This document shows, piece by piece, positions 21,801 to 35,300 of a stretch of 64,000 nucleotides of DNA. Source of the DNA: Xanthostigma xanthostigma (taxonomy: Eukaryota > Arthropoda > Insecta > Raphidioptera > Raphidiidae); contig OY754468.1 in the NCBI GenBank assembly GCA_963575645.1, forward strand, positions 52,959,665-53,023,664, read 5' to 3'. The position numbers and the translations under genes were made by a program. Position 1 is the stretch's first letter. Every line of letters begins with the position of its first letter. The notes beneath the pieces were generated by a model, which saw only the letters and a list, made by a program, of their open reading frames with translations, was not told where the DNA came from and ran no database searches.

Positions 21801-24800
21801 AATTGAAAACCATTCAGTGTCAGATTTGGGTTTATTAGAATTTTTACTTGTTTTGATCTCTGTTTTCTACCATGACTTATCGATTAGTGTAAACATTTTT
21901 TTTTTATTAAAACTCTGCATATCACACAGTGAATAAAAAACTGCCACAAGTGTTAAATGTGGACTTCTTTAGCGATGCATCTTTTTGAAATTTTCTATTA
22001 CGTAAGAGAAACCTAGGTAACACAAAATTGAAAGGGAATAATTATTCAAGCGCAGTTTTGTATTCAGCGCGCGATATGCCGAAAAATTAATTAAAATAGT
22101 TGGCTGCACTGCAAAAATATAATCATTGTCGCATCTCAAACTGTACACTTTGTATTAGCGTAAGTGCGCTTATTTTTTGCATTAAAAAAAATTAACGACG
22201 CTAAAGCAGTCACCAATATTAACAACACTGAAATCAGAACTGTTAGTACTTATTGACGTTCAAATTTAAAAGGAATACAACATAATTATTATTGTCCGGG
22301 CATATACATAGATTTATGGCACGTTGAAAATGTGGTAATTGAAAAAGAATCCCTAATAATGCATAAGATATTATGTGCTTTATGATCGGCGCAGTTGAAA
22401 GAAAAATAGAGAATTAGGCTTTTGAAAAAAAAATAATTATCGATTTTTTTATTGTATTTTAAAACTTTATTATAAATAATATTGATAATCGATGCGAAAA
22501 ATTTTCAAAAAACTTTTTTTTAAATTAATTATAAGCAATTTAAAATTGATAAAATATTTAAAAAAATCACGTGACTGCAAACGCACTAAAATTGTTTTTG
22601 ACAGTTGTGACGTCATAATGGTAAAATGTATATACGCAGTATACTATCAATGGCTTCTACATGTGTATTGACTAAAACATTATGACGTCACATTATGTTC
22701 GGGAAATGTCGGCGCGTTCTCGGAACTGGGTACAAAAATTTATTTTTAATTTGATATAACTTTTGAATTATAACGAAAATAAAAAAAGAAAAATAGTTTT
22801 GTTATAAAACTTATATACGATCTTTCCATTTATGACAAAAAAATTTCACTCAAAAGCCCAATTGCAGTTTTATTTTTGTAAAAACGTTATTTTGAGTAAT
22901 TTTATAATATCCGGTCACGTCTTGAGTAGTTTAAACAAATTTTCCTAAAAAAATTGGTGATCTGATGTTTAGCAACATTGTGTTATTATTTATTATGCAG
23001 TAGAATCTCGATTGTGAACCGGCCCTACCTCGAATAATTGAAAAACGCGAATATGGGCTTTACAAGGGTTTTAATAAAAACTGCACATTTCCGAAAAAGT
23101 TAACGTTTAGAATCATTAAAATATTTATATGAATCGTACAAAAACAATCGCAATGTTCATATCATCTGGGCTCCGTTAACGCGGGGAGTAAAAATAATAA
23201 TCAGCAAATCGGGATCTTGGATAAAACGGGCTCAGTTAATTCGGGTTCTACTGTACTAATAATACTGCTTAAATAAAAACCGAAACAAACTGTGTGTTTG
23301 AAAAATTAAAAAATCGAAATTTTAGCATTCCGTCGATAAAAGTTTAATAAAAAACATTTTTTAACAGGAAAATTGTTGGATGCAGTAAAAAATTTAATGT
23401 TCAATTTAAATGAAATGAGACAACTGGAACTGATCGACTTAATGCTAGATCGTAACGAGGCCCGCCATTTATTAGACGGAGTGTGTTCGAATGCGTACGA
23501 CACATTGCGTATATTGGTTCTTATCAATACGACCAAATTAACTTGCCCCCTTCTTCACGTCGGAGTCTTTCTTAAATTAAATGTGAGGATTGTCATACAT
23601 CATTTATATTAACCTCGAGAGACAGTACAACTGCATACAGAATTGTTCTTGTCCTAAATATTTTGCATAGTACCTACGTATTTTTAAATATACATACAGT
23701 AATCCCTCACTGTTGGTTATTTTTATTTAATGCTATCGTTTATATTTGTATTGACGTATCGCACCCTTTTATTTTGGAAATGCAAATAAAGGAATATCTA
23801 TCTACAGTAGAGACGCGTTAATCCGAACCTTCATAATCCGGATTCTTTGGTAATTCGGACAGTCGTTTGATAGTATTATGTACATTGTAGTCCGGATTTT
23901 TCCAGTTTCAGTAATCCGGATCATGATACTTAGTTATTGAGTAGCTGTACCGGCACTATTTGCGTCAACACTATTGGCCGGCGGTGTGTTACAAACAGTT
24001 ACATACATATTTGTTGCCGGAGAAGTGAGAGAAGTTAGGTGGTTTTAGTATGTATGTAGTCGTTGTCAAACTCAGATAGAAATACATAGAGAACGCACTA
24101 TGGCGCCGCGTAAACGATCACACGTTACTTTATCACTGCAAGTAAAAAACGAAATTCTTGACAAATTAAAAGTTTTATTTTTTACGTATGAATAAATCCT
24201 TTGAGCACGCATTTTAGTTTGGTTTCTTGATAATTAAAATTACATCCAGTAATCCGGATCAGCTGTGTTTTAATTAGTCCGGATTATCGCGACTCTACTG
24301 TATCTATCTTTCAAGTCACCGAAATGTAAACTACAAGAATCGGTAACGGGTACAAAGTAACAATTGCTACAGATTACTTTCAATACTCGAATGTAACTGT
24401 TTTCATCACTTTAAAGTTTAAAGCGGGTTAAGTTTATGTATTCAGAGGTCTCGAAAGTGCTCTAAGTTCCCGAAAATGACGCCACAGTGTTTTAAGCGCT
24501 CTATAGTACGTGAAAATGTGCTTACTGAACCGTTATAGCGAAGGATTATTGTATTTAAAATTTGAAAAAAGCTATTTCGATAAATTCATCCTTGACATGA
24601 ACGAAATTAATCATAAAATACAATAGCTTTGTTTTATGTGCCAAATAATTTTTTTATCCCTGATGTTTGATATTTTAAAACGCCTTCTACGGAAGTTATT
24701 TCCCCATTTTTTCCCTTTATTCTTCATTTTTTTTGAAAATGAAGCAGTTAGATAAAAGTTAAATGACATCAAAATATTTTCAAAGAAGGTCTATATTGCA

Positions 24801-27800
24801 CGCATGGGAGTTTTTTTTTTTTTTTAACATGTTGAATTTGTGAATGGCTTCACTCAACAACTACTAAAACGGGCTGTTTGTCGTATAATGCACCTTAATT
24901 CATTGTCAAATAACATATTTTACAATCATGTGCATTGTACATGAAGAAAAGATTGACTTTGTCTAAAAATAAAAAACGTAGTCTTTCCATAATTTTCAAT
25001 TAGGCTTTTGAAAAAAAAATAATTATCGATTTTTTTATTGTATTTTAAAACTTTATTATAAATAATATTGATAATCGATGCGAAAAACTTTCAAAAAACT
25101 TTTTTTAAATTAATTATAAGCAATTTAAAATTGATAAAATATTTAAAAAAATCACGTGACTGCAAACGCACTAAAATTGTTTTTGACAGTTGTGACGTCA
25201 TAATGGTAAAATGTATATACGCAGTATACTATCAATGGCTTCTACATGTATTATTATAATAATATAAATTACCATTATGACGTCACATTATGTTCGGGAA
25301 ATGTCGGCGCGTTCTCGGAACTGGGTACAAAAATTTATTTTTAATTTGATATAACTTTTGAATTATAACGAAAATAAAAAAAAGAAAAATAGTTTTGTTA
25401 TAAAACTTATATGTATACGATCTTTCCATTTATGACAAAAAAAATTTCATTCAAAAGCCCAATTGCGGTAGAATAATCACATATTGTTGTTTAATTCCAG
25501 AAGTAGATTTTTCTGATTTAAAACAAAATGTTATTGCCGTTTCTATATTTTAGACACTGATAATAAGCCCACAGAGCATAGACGATGACGTAATAGAACT
25601 ACTGGGATACACGCGTTTGTTAAACTTGCATATTATACAGAATCGATACACTCCGAACGATTCGACCATTCGATCGGCGAGCCCGAAAGTGTGGCGCAGT
25701 TGTCGTAAAAATAATCCACGCCTGTCGGTGCACTTGGAATTGGAATCTATTCGCGAAAAGGAGATTTTGTGGCAAGAATACGCGCCGGTAAAGAGCATTT
25801 TATACGACTCGCCTCAAGTTAAGGTAATTGATTTATTCGCCATAGCTATTGGCGTAACTAGTAGCGTCATTCATGGCGTGTCATGACTTAGCCTACAAGT
25901 TGCGCCCATAACTTTATTCTACAATTGCGCGTTATTCATGTTTTATTTATTGTTATTAATGAGATGTTGTAAATATCTATTTATTTCTTTATAAAAAAAA
26001 CTGTCAATACTAACAGCACCAAACAGCACGATTCAATGTTTTGGTTTGAGGTTAGCCGGTTATGAATAAACTCCATGTCGAAAACATTCGGCCTCTCAAT
26101 TTTAGCCTCAATGGGTAACAACGGAGTTGTTGTTACCTACTATTTCGTTACGACTCAGAAAATAGTTACGTTTATTTTCATTACTCCACAATGGCCGAGC
26201 TAGTAGGAATCTTCATTGAGTTATGACAAGTAATTGTCACCAGTCGGTAAATGGCTATTTAGGGTTCGGTTTTTAGGCATGATAAAACATGAATAACGCG
26301 CATGAGTTGAATAAAATAATTTTCGTCGATACGAAGCGAGTCTAACTTTCTTTTTCAGGTCCATTCGGGCACTCTCATACAAGCCGTAAACATGTATAAA
26401 GACACTTTAATTACATACGGACACAAAAGTCTGCCGAGATTTCATCAGCCGAAATCGTTCCACGATAGAATAGACAGTCTGCTCGTGTACTTGTGTCGGC
26501 AAGCTCCGAAACTGAAGATTTTAGTAAGAACCGTTTGTTAACACGTCGACTGCAATACGCTTGCCGAGTATTCGGTTTTCGCATGTCACTGATTCGGGTT
26601 TATACAGTATGTAAACACGTAAGGTGCACATAGGGAAATTAACATTGGAAAAAAATGACTGGATCAGAGTGAGCCTTGAAATCTTGTTTTTCAATTTGAC
26701 AGATAATATTCTTTTGCAAAATGAATGTGTGTACTACCAAAGAAAATATTCAAATGATTACAACATAATCAGACTTTTTTTATTTATGGGACATTAAATT
26801 CCCAAAAATACTTAAATATGGTGCGAGATCAAATATCTCCGCCTATTCGTGTTGAACCTAAAGACATCGGGTCACTGATTTACCAACGCGCATACGTCAT
26901 ACCAGTCGGACAATTTTTGAATGAAATGTTTCCAAACAGATGGACTTGTTTTTTTCTTTTATTTTCGTACAAAAAAATTAAAATAATGATTTATAAGAGC
27001 TTTTTATTATTAAAAAAGCCAAGTAAAATAAAAATAAATCAAAATAAAATAGAAATCCCGAAGATTACCACGATAATTCAATAGAAATAACAATTAATGC
27101 AGTCATGGCTAACTCTGATCCAAGTATTTTTTCCCAATGCTAATTTCCTTATGTGCACCTTACGTGTTTACATACTGTATTGTTTCGACATTAAATTTTC
27201 GTTTTCTCGACACCGGATTACTTTTCCATTCTTGTTTTAAATGCCGTATACTAGAATATGTACGTAGTCAGCAGTCGACCTGTCAAACATTTTTTGAAGT
27301 TTTTAAACATTTAACGCTAACCTAGAGGCGGAAAACAAACGTATTGTTTTATATAACACTTCGACTAATGACAAATCATTTCATTTATTACGAAACTTGG
27401 GTTGAAATTGTGTTCGAGTACATTTCAATTGTATCTCGTTATAATGAGTTTTCGTTAAACGGAGAAAACAATATAATTTTACGAATAAGTGGTTTTAATT
27501 TTAATAGTTGTGTCCACAGTTATGTTCTCGGGCCGCAACAGTTGAGCTAATCCGGCCTCGGTTTTGTCGTTTTATTCGAACCGGGTTTTGAAGTGAAAAC
27601 TTCTTTAGCGGCGTTGTACACTTTTTTTGTAATGGGTAAAAAATGTTAAACTCGCGTCAGGGTCACGTGTCCTGATCGAAAATGCGCAAGACGAAAACTT
27701 TTATTTATACAACGTTAGACATCTAGCGTTGAAATATCGTACATAAAAATGCAATCTATGATACAAACCATTTTGATCGAAAATTCGTAAGACGTTAATA

Positions 27801-28162
27801 TTCAAGTTTTCACTTCTGCCGGCACTCCCGGAGTGTTTTTTTTTTCATATACTGTTTTCAATTGAGTCTTTTCATTTTAGATCGTACGTGAGCGAATATC
27901 TACTGAAACCATTTTGCTTATGGTGTACACGGCAAGGAATTTAAGAAATCTGTACATACGACGCAACGCAGTGATTCTGAGAGCCGACTGGCCGAAATGC
28001 CCGGATTGGTCCGACGAGTTCTACGAATGGTTACGTTCCAACAGCAGGTCGTACGAAACAGTCGAAACGGAAGTATCACAGATATTAGGATATCGATGGA
28101 CAATGTTGACAGACAAAGAATTTAAAGCGATACCGATCGCGGTACACGCCACAGGATATTAA
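18823..28162 (+). CDS. F-box protein, FBXO33/FBXO39 type
   Basis: Seven exons close in frame: 18823-18862, 19756-20003, 20539-20806, 23368-23582, 25554-25823, 26359-26523 and 27881-28162 (495 residues). The F-box lies at residues ~33-75 (WPELPDLLMEHIFQRL ... YYASLVCRSWFRAFH). The rest is a degenerate leucine-rich-repeat region, with LRILVLINTTKL and LLNLHIIQNRY, ending in QILGYRWTMLTDKEF. F-box proteins link substrates to the SKP1-CUL1 ubiquitin ligase. The tail region KVWRSCRKNNPRLSVHLELE corresponds to the block preceding the C-terminal repeats in FBXO39. I cannot separate FBXO33 from FBXO39 orthology by eye. Introns hold families B, C and D and two Tigger-like elements; intron 5 is nearly all family D. 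Confidence 0.85.
19059..19115 (+). repeat. tRNA T-arm-like segment, probable SINE remnant
   Basis: CCGGGTTCAAATCCCGG forms a perfect tRNA T-stem-loop and B-box, followed by TCACGTC. The preceding GGAAATATCGATATTTCC is a palindrome, but no D arm, A-box or matching acceptor strand is present, so this is not a tRNA gene. Confidence 0.5.
20146..20447 (+). mobile_element. Helentron-like family B, copy B1 (302 bp)
   Basis: Starts TTGAAGTGAAAACTTC; near the other end has the inverted AAGTTTTCACTT, then an imperfect hairpin (GCACTCCCAGAGTGT) and ACCCGTC next to a T run. It ends ~90 bases before exon 3 of the F-box gene. Confidence 0.75.
21169..21735 (+). mobile_element. Helentron-like family A, copy A5 (567 bp)
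   Basis: Plus-oriented, TTGACGTGATAACGTC at the 5' end, stem-loop and CCAAT at the 3' end, T runs on both sides. Interior shares GAACATTTTACATAGATTTC with A9 and A10. Confidence 0.8.
22416..22859. mobile_element. MITE family C, copy C1
   Basis: Ends AGGCTTTTGAA and TCAAAAGCCC (inverted), flanked on both sides by AATT. Near the centre, TGTGACGTCATAATGG and CATTATGACGTCACAT form an inner inverted pair, each with the palindrome TGACGTCA. Non-coding; a 61-63 codon open frame recurs in C2 and C3 only because the copies are alike. Confidence 0.8.
22998..23253. mobile_element. Small Tigger-like MITE
   Basis: Starts CAGTAGAATCTCGATTG and ends with the inverted TTCGGGTTCTACTG before TA. The terminal motif is close to that of the neighbouring element at 23815. 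No coding sequence. Confidence 0.6.
23815..24300. mobile_element. Tigger-like transposon, internally deleted (486 bp)
   Basis: Ends CAGTAGAGACGCGTTAATCC and GGATTATCGCGACTCTACTG, with TA on both sides (23813-23814, 24301-24302). From 24100 an open frame reads MAPRKRSHVTLSLQVKNEIL, the start of a CENP-B/Tigger-type helix-turn-helix, then is lost. CCGGAT-type repeats sit inside both ends. It lies in intron 4 of the F-box gene. Confidence 0.85.
25002..25460. mobile_element. MITE family C, copy C2
   Basis: Same ends and AATT flanks as C1, with a small insertion of ATTATTATAATAATATAAAT type between the two TGACGTCA palindromes. It ends ~90 bases before exon 5 of the F-box gene. Confidence 0.8.
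25843..26316 (+). mobile_element. MITE family D, copy D1
   Basis: Begins with a hairpin (GGCGTAACTAGTAG pairing with CTACAAGTTGCGCC), followed by a segment with inverted ends, TTGCGCGTTATTCATG and CATGAATAACGCGCATGAG. It occupies nearly all of F-box intron 5, starting ~20 bases after the donor and ending ~42 before the acceptor. Confidence 0.75.
27588..27835 (+). mobile_element. Helentron-like family B, copy B2 (248 bp)
   Basis: Shows both subterminal repeats and the hairpin CACTCCCGGAGTG, but lacks the last nine family bases. A T11 run follows directly and forms part of the polypyrimidine region before the last F-box exon at 27881. Confidence 0.75.
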
Positions 28163-28196
28163 TATTTGTATTTTTTGTACTGACATTCACTGTGAT

Positions 28197-28202
28197 AATA
28201 AA
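28197..28202 (+). terminator. Poly(A) signal of the F-box gene
   Basis: AATAAA, 35 bases after the stop codon. Confidence 0.6.
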
Positions 28203-29347
28203 AATAATTTAAGTATGCGGGTGCATGTTTTAAAAAATTTTAACGCAACGAGTATATTAAGCGTTTTTATAATGACGAAAACTTATTACGCTTTAAAGTT
28301 CGTATTTTCCTGCTTATTGTAGTTCACCCGTTAATCACTTTACTAAGGAATTTGATTAAATTTAAATATTTTATAGTACACAGTAAGATATAACGACTTG
28401 TCAAATTTCAGAGCGATTGCACGTGCCAAATTTGAGTTATTTCCTATGTCGAGCATCGAGAAAATTCACAGTTTTAACGATAACCTCAAAACGTCATTTA
28501 CGAATTAAAAAAAAAAAAAAACTAGGTACTCAATTATAAACAAAGCTGTGATGAATATGTAAGAAAATTAAAGTTTTGTCACATTTAGTTTAAAAGTTAC
28601 AGCTTTGGAAAGTACAAATTTTCAGCTATACTGACGCTCTAGCGGCCTAGCCTATAAATATGTTTTCGTTTGAAGTCGAAGGACATTGCTCAAGTTGGTT
28701 TCGACTGCCCGAAACAGTTCGTGTTCCGAGTGAACTATCTTAAAACGACGTATTGAAATATTTTATAAGTAATTTTTATATAAATACAATAAGCTTATCC
28801 GATAAATATGTAAAAAATAGTGTTTCTTATGTCCTCGAATGTTTTTTTTTTTATGATATTAAAAGCAAAGGTTATATTTCATACATAAACAATTACAAGT
28901 TTTTTAAAACGCTTGTCAACTGTCAAATGCAGTGCAGTTATTTTCTGCAGGCTATGCAAATTAACCGTATAAGTAATGTTTTTATATTACGACTAGTTAT
29001 TCCGCCCTCCTTTCTCCGAACACCATCTTATTTTTTAGGAAGTTCAAAGACGTACGGAGAATTTTTGAATTGTGCAGGCCTGTTACAATTTCAGGAAATA
29101 TCTGGGTGTTTTGACCCGGAAGTTTCAGTTTAAAAAAAAAACATTATTATGTCAACCGTAATTACAATGGACGAACTCGTCTCTTTTAATATTTTAAGAA
29201 ACTTGTGTAATGAATGTTTGTAAATTGGGATGTTCATGTGTTATAAAAGTTAGGTTATAGAAAACAAAAAGTTCAATGTAAAATTTACAAATTTATAATA
29301 TACAACTTACAATAAAGCAAATGTTGAATTAACAGCGAGAATCTTTT
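28203..29347. other. Intergenic stretch between convergent F-box and INTS5 genes
   Basis: Holds the two 3' flanks. An open frame at 28753-29133 (126 codons) has no start context, no splice signals and low-complexity Tyr/Phe/Ile-rich composition; I do not call it. A minus-strand ATTAAA at 29185-29190 could serve INTS5. Confidence 0.45.
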
Positions 29348-32300
29348 CTATTGGCAATCCATTGCGGTCAAATCGACTATCGTTGCGGTCTGTTCTTTCT
29401 TCTGGAATTTACCGGGATCCGTTTGATTTACGGACGTATTAAACATCTGCCCGATAAATTCGCCCAATGTCTCGACGTTGCGCTGCAGAATAAGGCGCAG
29501 CGTATCGGTGTACTGCGCAGACGGACATATGGTATCCGGATCCCTGTAATGCCAACCGACCGAGTCCACTTTGAACAATGCCGGCGAGGGTATGTGGTCG
29601 CGCATGTAGTTCCATACAGACTCTCGCAATAGCTGCACGACCTTCAAAAATAAAATATTCACATAGGTCGGGGAAAATATGAAAAGTTGATTTTCGAAAA
29701 TCAGATCGAAACCGATAACTTTTGAAAATTTTCAATAACGAAATAGTTATTGGCGTAACTAGTAGTCTAAGTCATTCATGGCGTGTCATGACTTAGCCTA
29801 CAAGTTGCGCCCAGAATTTTATTCAACAATTGCGCGTTATTCATGTTTTAATTATAATGAGATGTTGTAAATATCTATTTATTTCTTTATAAAAAAAACT
29901 GTCAATACTAACAGCACCAAACAGCACGATTCAATGTTTTGGTTTGAGGTTAGCCGGTTATGAATAAACTCCATGTCGAAAACATTCGGCCTCTCAATTT
30001 TAGCCTCAATGGGTAACAACAGGGAGTTGTTGTTACCTACTATTTCGTTACGACTCAGAAAATAGTTACGTTTATTTTCATTACTCCACAATGGCCGAGC
30101 TAGTAGGAATTTTCGTTGAGTTATGACAAGTAATTGTCACCAGTCGGTAAATGGCTATTTAGTTCGGTTTTTAGGCATGATAAAACATGAATAACGCGCA
30201 TGAGTTGAATAAAAATAAATAATTTACCTCGTTTGGTAATAAATACGGAATGATGTCTCTGATTTGCGACAAAGGCTTCGGAAGCAATTGTCCTAAAGCC
30301 ATGATGTCGAGCACTTTGACGGTCTGCTGTTTCAACGTTTTGTAATTAATGCGCTCTTCGGCGGATCCGTCGTCACCAGTCGGATCTTGATGTCCCAAGC
30401 TGTTCCACTGGTGTAACAAACTCGCGGTCAACGCTCGTAGTAAAACGGAAGAGTAGCAAAGCGACGGAGGATAAACTGCCAACATCGACATCAAATCCCA
30501 CAACAACGGAAGTTCGTTGAATAAACGGCGGATGTGCAAATCGCGTTCAATTGTTACCTAAACAAAAGACACAGAGACCCAGAGAATTGTGAACGATGAC
30601 TCTCTTGTTAATTATCGACAATCTTAATTTTATACAATACTAGCGGCCCTGTACGTGCTTCGCTACGTATAAAGTGAAATAATAAAAAAAATTAATTGGA
30701 ACATCAAATTCATTTATTCAAATAAAAAATTATTTTATTAATTGCTAGCTATTTTAAAATATATATGTGCGTATATGTGTGTATGGAAATATATATGACT
30801 GCATACGTCAATATATATATAAAAATGTCATTAAATAATTCATTTTTAAATCGACGTGCTTCCATCTGTTACAAAAGAATAAAACACCCGTATGCACACA
30901 ATATGTTTTTTTCAAATAAAGAAACACACATAATAATTTTATTGAGGCCGTTAGACATAAAACTTAATGTGTAGCCAAAGTCAAATTACAGAAAATATAA
31001 CATTTGAATTAAAATTAATTAAAATCATTTAAAAATTCTTTAAAATACATGTAATTCACTTCAACTACCGTTTGTGTAAATGCGTTTGACAATTTAATTC
31101 AAAAAAAGCCTTGTAAACGATATGAAACACCGACGGCTCGCTAAAAAACTGAGAAAAGTACACGCACACATATACATAGTACATTTGAATTCATTTGTTA
31201 CAAAAAATGTGATAAATGAAGAACCGCTCGACCGATTTTGTGCAAACTTCACATAAACCATCTACTAAATAGTCCGAACAAAGCCTAAACATTTGGTTTG
31301 GATAGGTGAGCCCTTGAGTTATAAAATTACAACGAAAAGTGGCATTGATTTTTATAGATATAGATTTACAGCGTATAAGATAAATATAGAAAAGATTACG
31401 ATTTTCACCTTTGAAAACTCCTCTTCGGGCCAGGGCAATCCGTTATACATAACGTCTGGACTGATCATTTCTACGAGAAGCAGCGACACTTTTGTCATCG
31501 AATCTAACGAAATTGGAGATTTGTAATGCTTGGCGTTCACTTTGTCGTCTGCTTTATCGTCGTCTGTGTCGCATATCGTCGCGTCCGACATACAACAAAC
31601 TTTTATAGCGTTTATTAACCATTGAGTATTATTTGCCAGAACGTCTTTTCCAATAAGATTGTTTATGACGGTTTTTCTACAACCGCTGCCGATAATACCG
31701 GCATGAAAAATAGACGAATCGCGTTGCAGCATTGTTGAAGTACCCTAACAAATTAAATAAGTTATTTTTTATTTTAATACAGCAAAAGAATATCATTTTT
31801 CATTTTTGTTCAAATTGCGTGACGATCCCTACAAAATTTTCCGACAATAATAATTATTGTCCAATAGCAAACTTTACGTCACAAGTACAGAACAAATGAA
31901 CAAACTAACCGCTAAATACATACTACTAGCGCGACCTGTGCGAATTATTCGCACTAAATAAGTATAATAATTATCACTTTACAAAATTATTTTTTAAATA
32001 TGATTGCAGGTATTCAATTCGTTTCTAATTTTGCACACTGCTTATAACGTTCTTCTTTTTGTTGTAAAAGAAATATTTATATTTTTATTTTTTAATTGTC
32101 ATATAGAGGCGTAAGTAGCAAAAGCGTTGTTCAGCGTTACCCGTCAGATGGCAGTTTACAATATGAAGATCAGATGACAGATTGAAGTGTTAACGTTACG
32201 CCGTCAGATGGCAGACGTTGTTCAGAGTTTAATTAATTTAATTATTTACAAAAACAATAGCAATAATAAATTTTTTAGTTGTCGATGTCAGTAGAGCAAG

Positions 32301-35300
32301 CAATTATCTGTAAAATGATATATAATTTATGTGGAGAAATTGTGAGGTTTTTTCTAAAAAGGGAGGCAAACATCTTAAACCTTAGCGTATTAATATATAT
32401 GATCATTGACTAACATACGTTAACCAATGATACTATCCTTTAATTTGTGAGAAATTACCTGTTTCAAATTTTGATAAAGTAAAAAATTTTCTTCCGCTAA
32501 CGTTTTGAACGGTTTAAGTTTCGCACCAAATAAAACGGCCTGAGGTCCAAACAGGGCGTGTTCGAGTAACTCGCGTAGAGCTAACGCCCTCGCCACGGAG
32601 CTATGTATGGAAAATCGGTTCAGAAGTTGACATGCCGTACTGCTGTACTCGGCGCGCAGCAATGCATCTAAAATCCGATTGCACAACCAATAGGAATACT
32701 TTGAGGTTTAGAGTGACGTAAACAATCCCAGAGCGGATCGACGCATTTTTAGAAAAAAAGATCATAAGTCTTACCTTCTTCCTCACAGCATATGAAAAAA
32801 TATTTAACGGTATCTTTCACCAAATGCAAAACAAGTTCCAAAGTCGGCGGACGCAACAGACTATTTGTTCCGAAAATATTGAGTGTAACGAGCAGCTTGG
32901 CTATGATGTGAGACATTTGAGGATACTGGCTACAATTGCCAAATACCAATGAAATTTCCATTAAATTGTCAAATATCGCCTTTGACACCATAAGACCCGA
33001 CAATATGTCTTCATTATCGATTAATACATTTTCATTTTTTATTTTCTTCGATGCGTGACTTTCATATTTATCGAACAGATTCTCACTAAAAACAACAGAG
33101 CGGCTGTGAAATTTTTGCTATGAGCGCCACGAATAAGAAACAAATAAATACCTCTTTGGGCTATTTTCAGAATCTTTCTGTTCAAATTCCTTTTCCCACC
33201 TAAAAACAAATAAGCATTTAGTAAAGTTTATTTTCACCTACGGACGTCTTAGAGACTAGGCAAATTGTCGTGGATTCACAGCAGCGCGGTATCCGCGCCC
33301 GATCGTAGCTCGATTGTTTCATTGTTTTCCCCGATAATCCCGAGGCCGCGAACCTACTCGAATTTACTCATAGATCCTTAGTTTAGAAAAAGCTGCTATA
33401 AAGAATGAATAAATGTAGCGTTTTCCGCTATCACGGCGGCTGAAATATTAATTATTCTACAGACATTTGTAAACATTCTAAATATTTAAGCATATTTGCA
33501 ACTGTTTTCCACAAGATGCGAGAGCTAATTTTTACCTTAGGCAATAAAGGTTCACGGCTAGCGTTATCTAAGGTAAAAATTAATACTCGCGTGATGTGGA
33601 AAACAGTTGCAAATATGCTTTAATATGAGACAGGTTGATATGTCACCGTAGAATAAGCGATAATTCAGCCGCCGCGATAGTGGAAGATTTTTGACGTGAT
33701 AACGTCTTATAAATTGATGAAACACCGACTGCATGCACGAAAAAGTGTCACGTTCCGAAATGTGTCACGTTCCGCGCACGATCGGCCCAAGTTTGACAGC
33801 TACTAAAATTTAGGTTATGTATTATTCGAGCGGAATACGTTATCACGTAAAACTATCGTCTGTAAACCGACTTTACAGACAACCAATTTTTCTCTAAATG
33901 TCAGTTTACAACATTTTTTGATTAGAATTTTTTTTTAATATCGTATTATAACTTCAACAATAGTTGTTTCATAATATTAAGATTGCAGACTATAGCCATT
34001 TATTGTGCATTAGAGAATAAAATTTTGCATAAAATTGTGAAAACTGTGTAATTGCCAAAAAAACATTGCACGCCGCAATACCAGAAGAGCCTGTGCAGTG
34101 TACACATGTACAAAAAAAATTGGTTGTCTGTAAAGTCGGTTTACGGACGATAGTTTTACGTGATAACGTATTCCGTAATACATAACCTAAATTTATATAA
34201 TAATTATAATAATTCGAATCTATGATATTGCATCTTTCGCTTCAAATTTAGGTTAATTTTATTTATTTAAATTACTCACCATATAATATAATTGTTTTTT
34301 TTTAACTTTCTTTCTTTCTTTCGTATTTATTTTAAGTCTCAAAGATTAGCTGTCATAATATTTATAAAACAATTGTTTCACTGTTTATATAAAATTCCAA
34401 AACCTACTTACAATATTTAAGTATTTTCATACGTCAAAAAATTGATTTTTATAATGATAAAATTTGTAAGAAAACGATTTTTTCGAGAGATGAGACCTAG
34501 CTAAAACGATTTTTTGCCCCCCAAAATCCCTTTTCAGTAAATTTCATCCAAATCGTTAGGGCCGTTTTCGAGAAAAGCACGCACAGGGTCAGGCGGAACG
34601 TTACGAACGTTACACTTTTTCGTACATGCAGCCGGTGTTTTATCAATTTATAAGATTGGTGATTCATCAATTTATAAGACGTTATCACGTCAAAAAAAAT
34701 AAGCTTTGAGATTGCACATCCTATGCGAGCTGAGAGAGCCGAGTGTAATGTTGAATCGGTAAAAGTATTCAAAGCCCACCTTAATAACTTGATTAAATTT
34801 AGCCACAGCTGTTCGGGAGCAAAATCGGTGGAGCGTTCTTTATTTTTCGTCGCTGCAGGATGCTGTCCACCGGCTTGGCCGTCTACTTCCATGGATGCGG
34901 TTTCATTTTCGTAACGATCGGCCGTGTCATTTCCTTCCGAGTGAAAACTGCTGAACGATATTGCATGACCTATTGCCAAGCCTAAATATGAACCGTACGT
35001 GCTTTCGTCGATATTTGTAACGTTGAGATTTAGCGGATCGGATAGAATTTTTATTACGGCCGCTAAATTGTTATCCGTTTTCGCTCTTCTTAGAATATGA
35101 CCGCAGGGTGTTACCAAATGTACCGGATTTTTATTTCCTGAAAATTTCCATTGGAAAAATTTTAATTAGGCTTTTGAAAAAAAAATAATTATCGATTTTT
35201 TTATTGTATTTTAAAACTTTATTATAAATAATATTGATAATCGATGCGAAAAACTTTCAAAAAACTTTTTTTAAATTAATTATAAGCAATTTAAAATTGA

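Noticed and set aside
25068..25259. 61-63 codon frame repeated at 35234 and in C1
   Set aside because: It is part of family C MITEs, frame kept only because the copies are similar; no sign of a product.
28753..29133. 126-codon open frame between the F-box gene and INTS5
   Set aside because: Low-complexity Tyr/Phe/Ile-rich translation, no splice signals and no resemblance to known proteins; position between two gene ends fits untranslated sequence.
29879..30091. 70-codon frame, also at 36828-37058
   Set aside because: Falls inside family D elements D2 and D3; a repeat-borne chance frame.
32130..32220. Direct repeats with GTCAGATGGCAG as a CRISPR-like or regulatory array
   Set aside because: Only two imperfect copies in an intron of an animal genome; no array structure.
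34497..34779. Continuation of the INTS5 frame past 34780 into family A copy A7
   Set aside because: A phase-matched donor at 34780 joins the exon to 33199 and restores family similarity; the continuation runs into transposon sequence.
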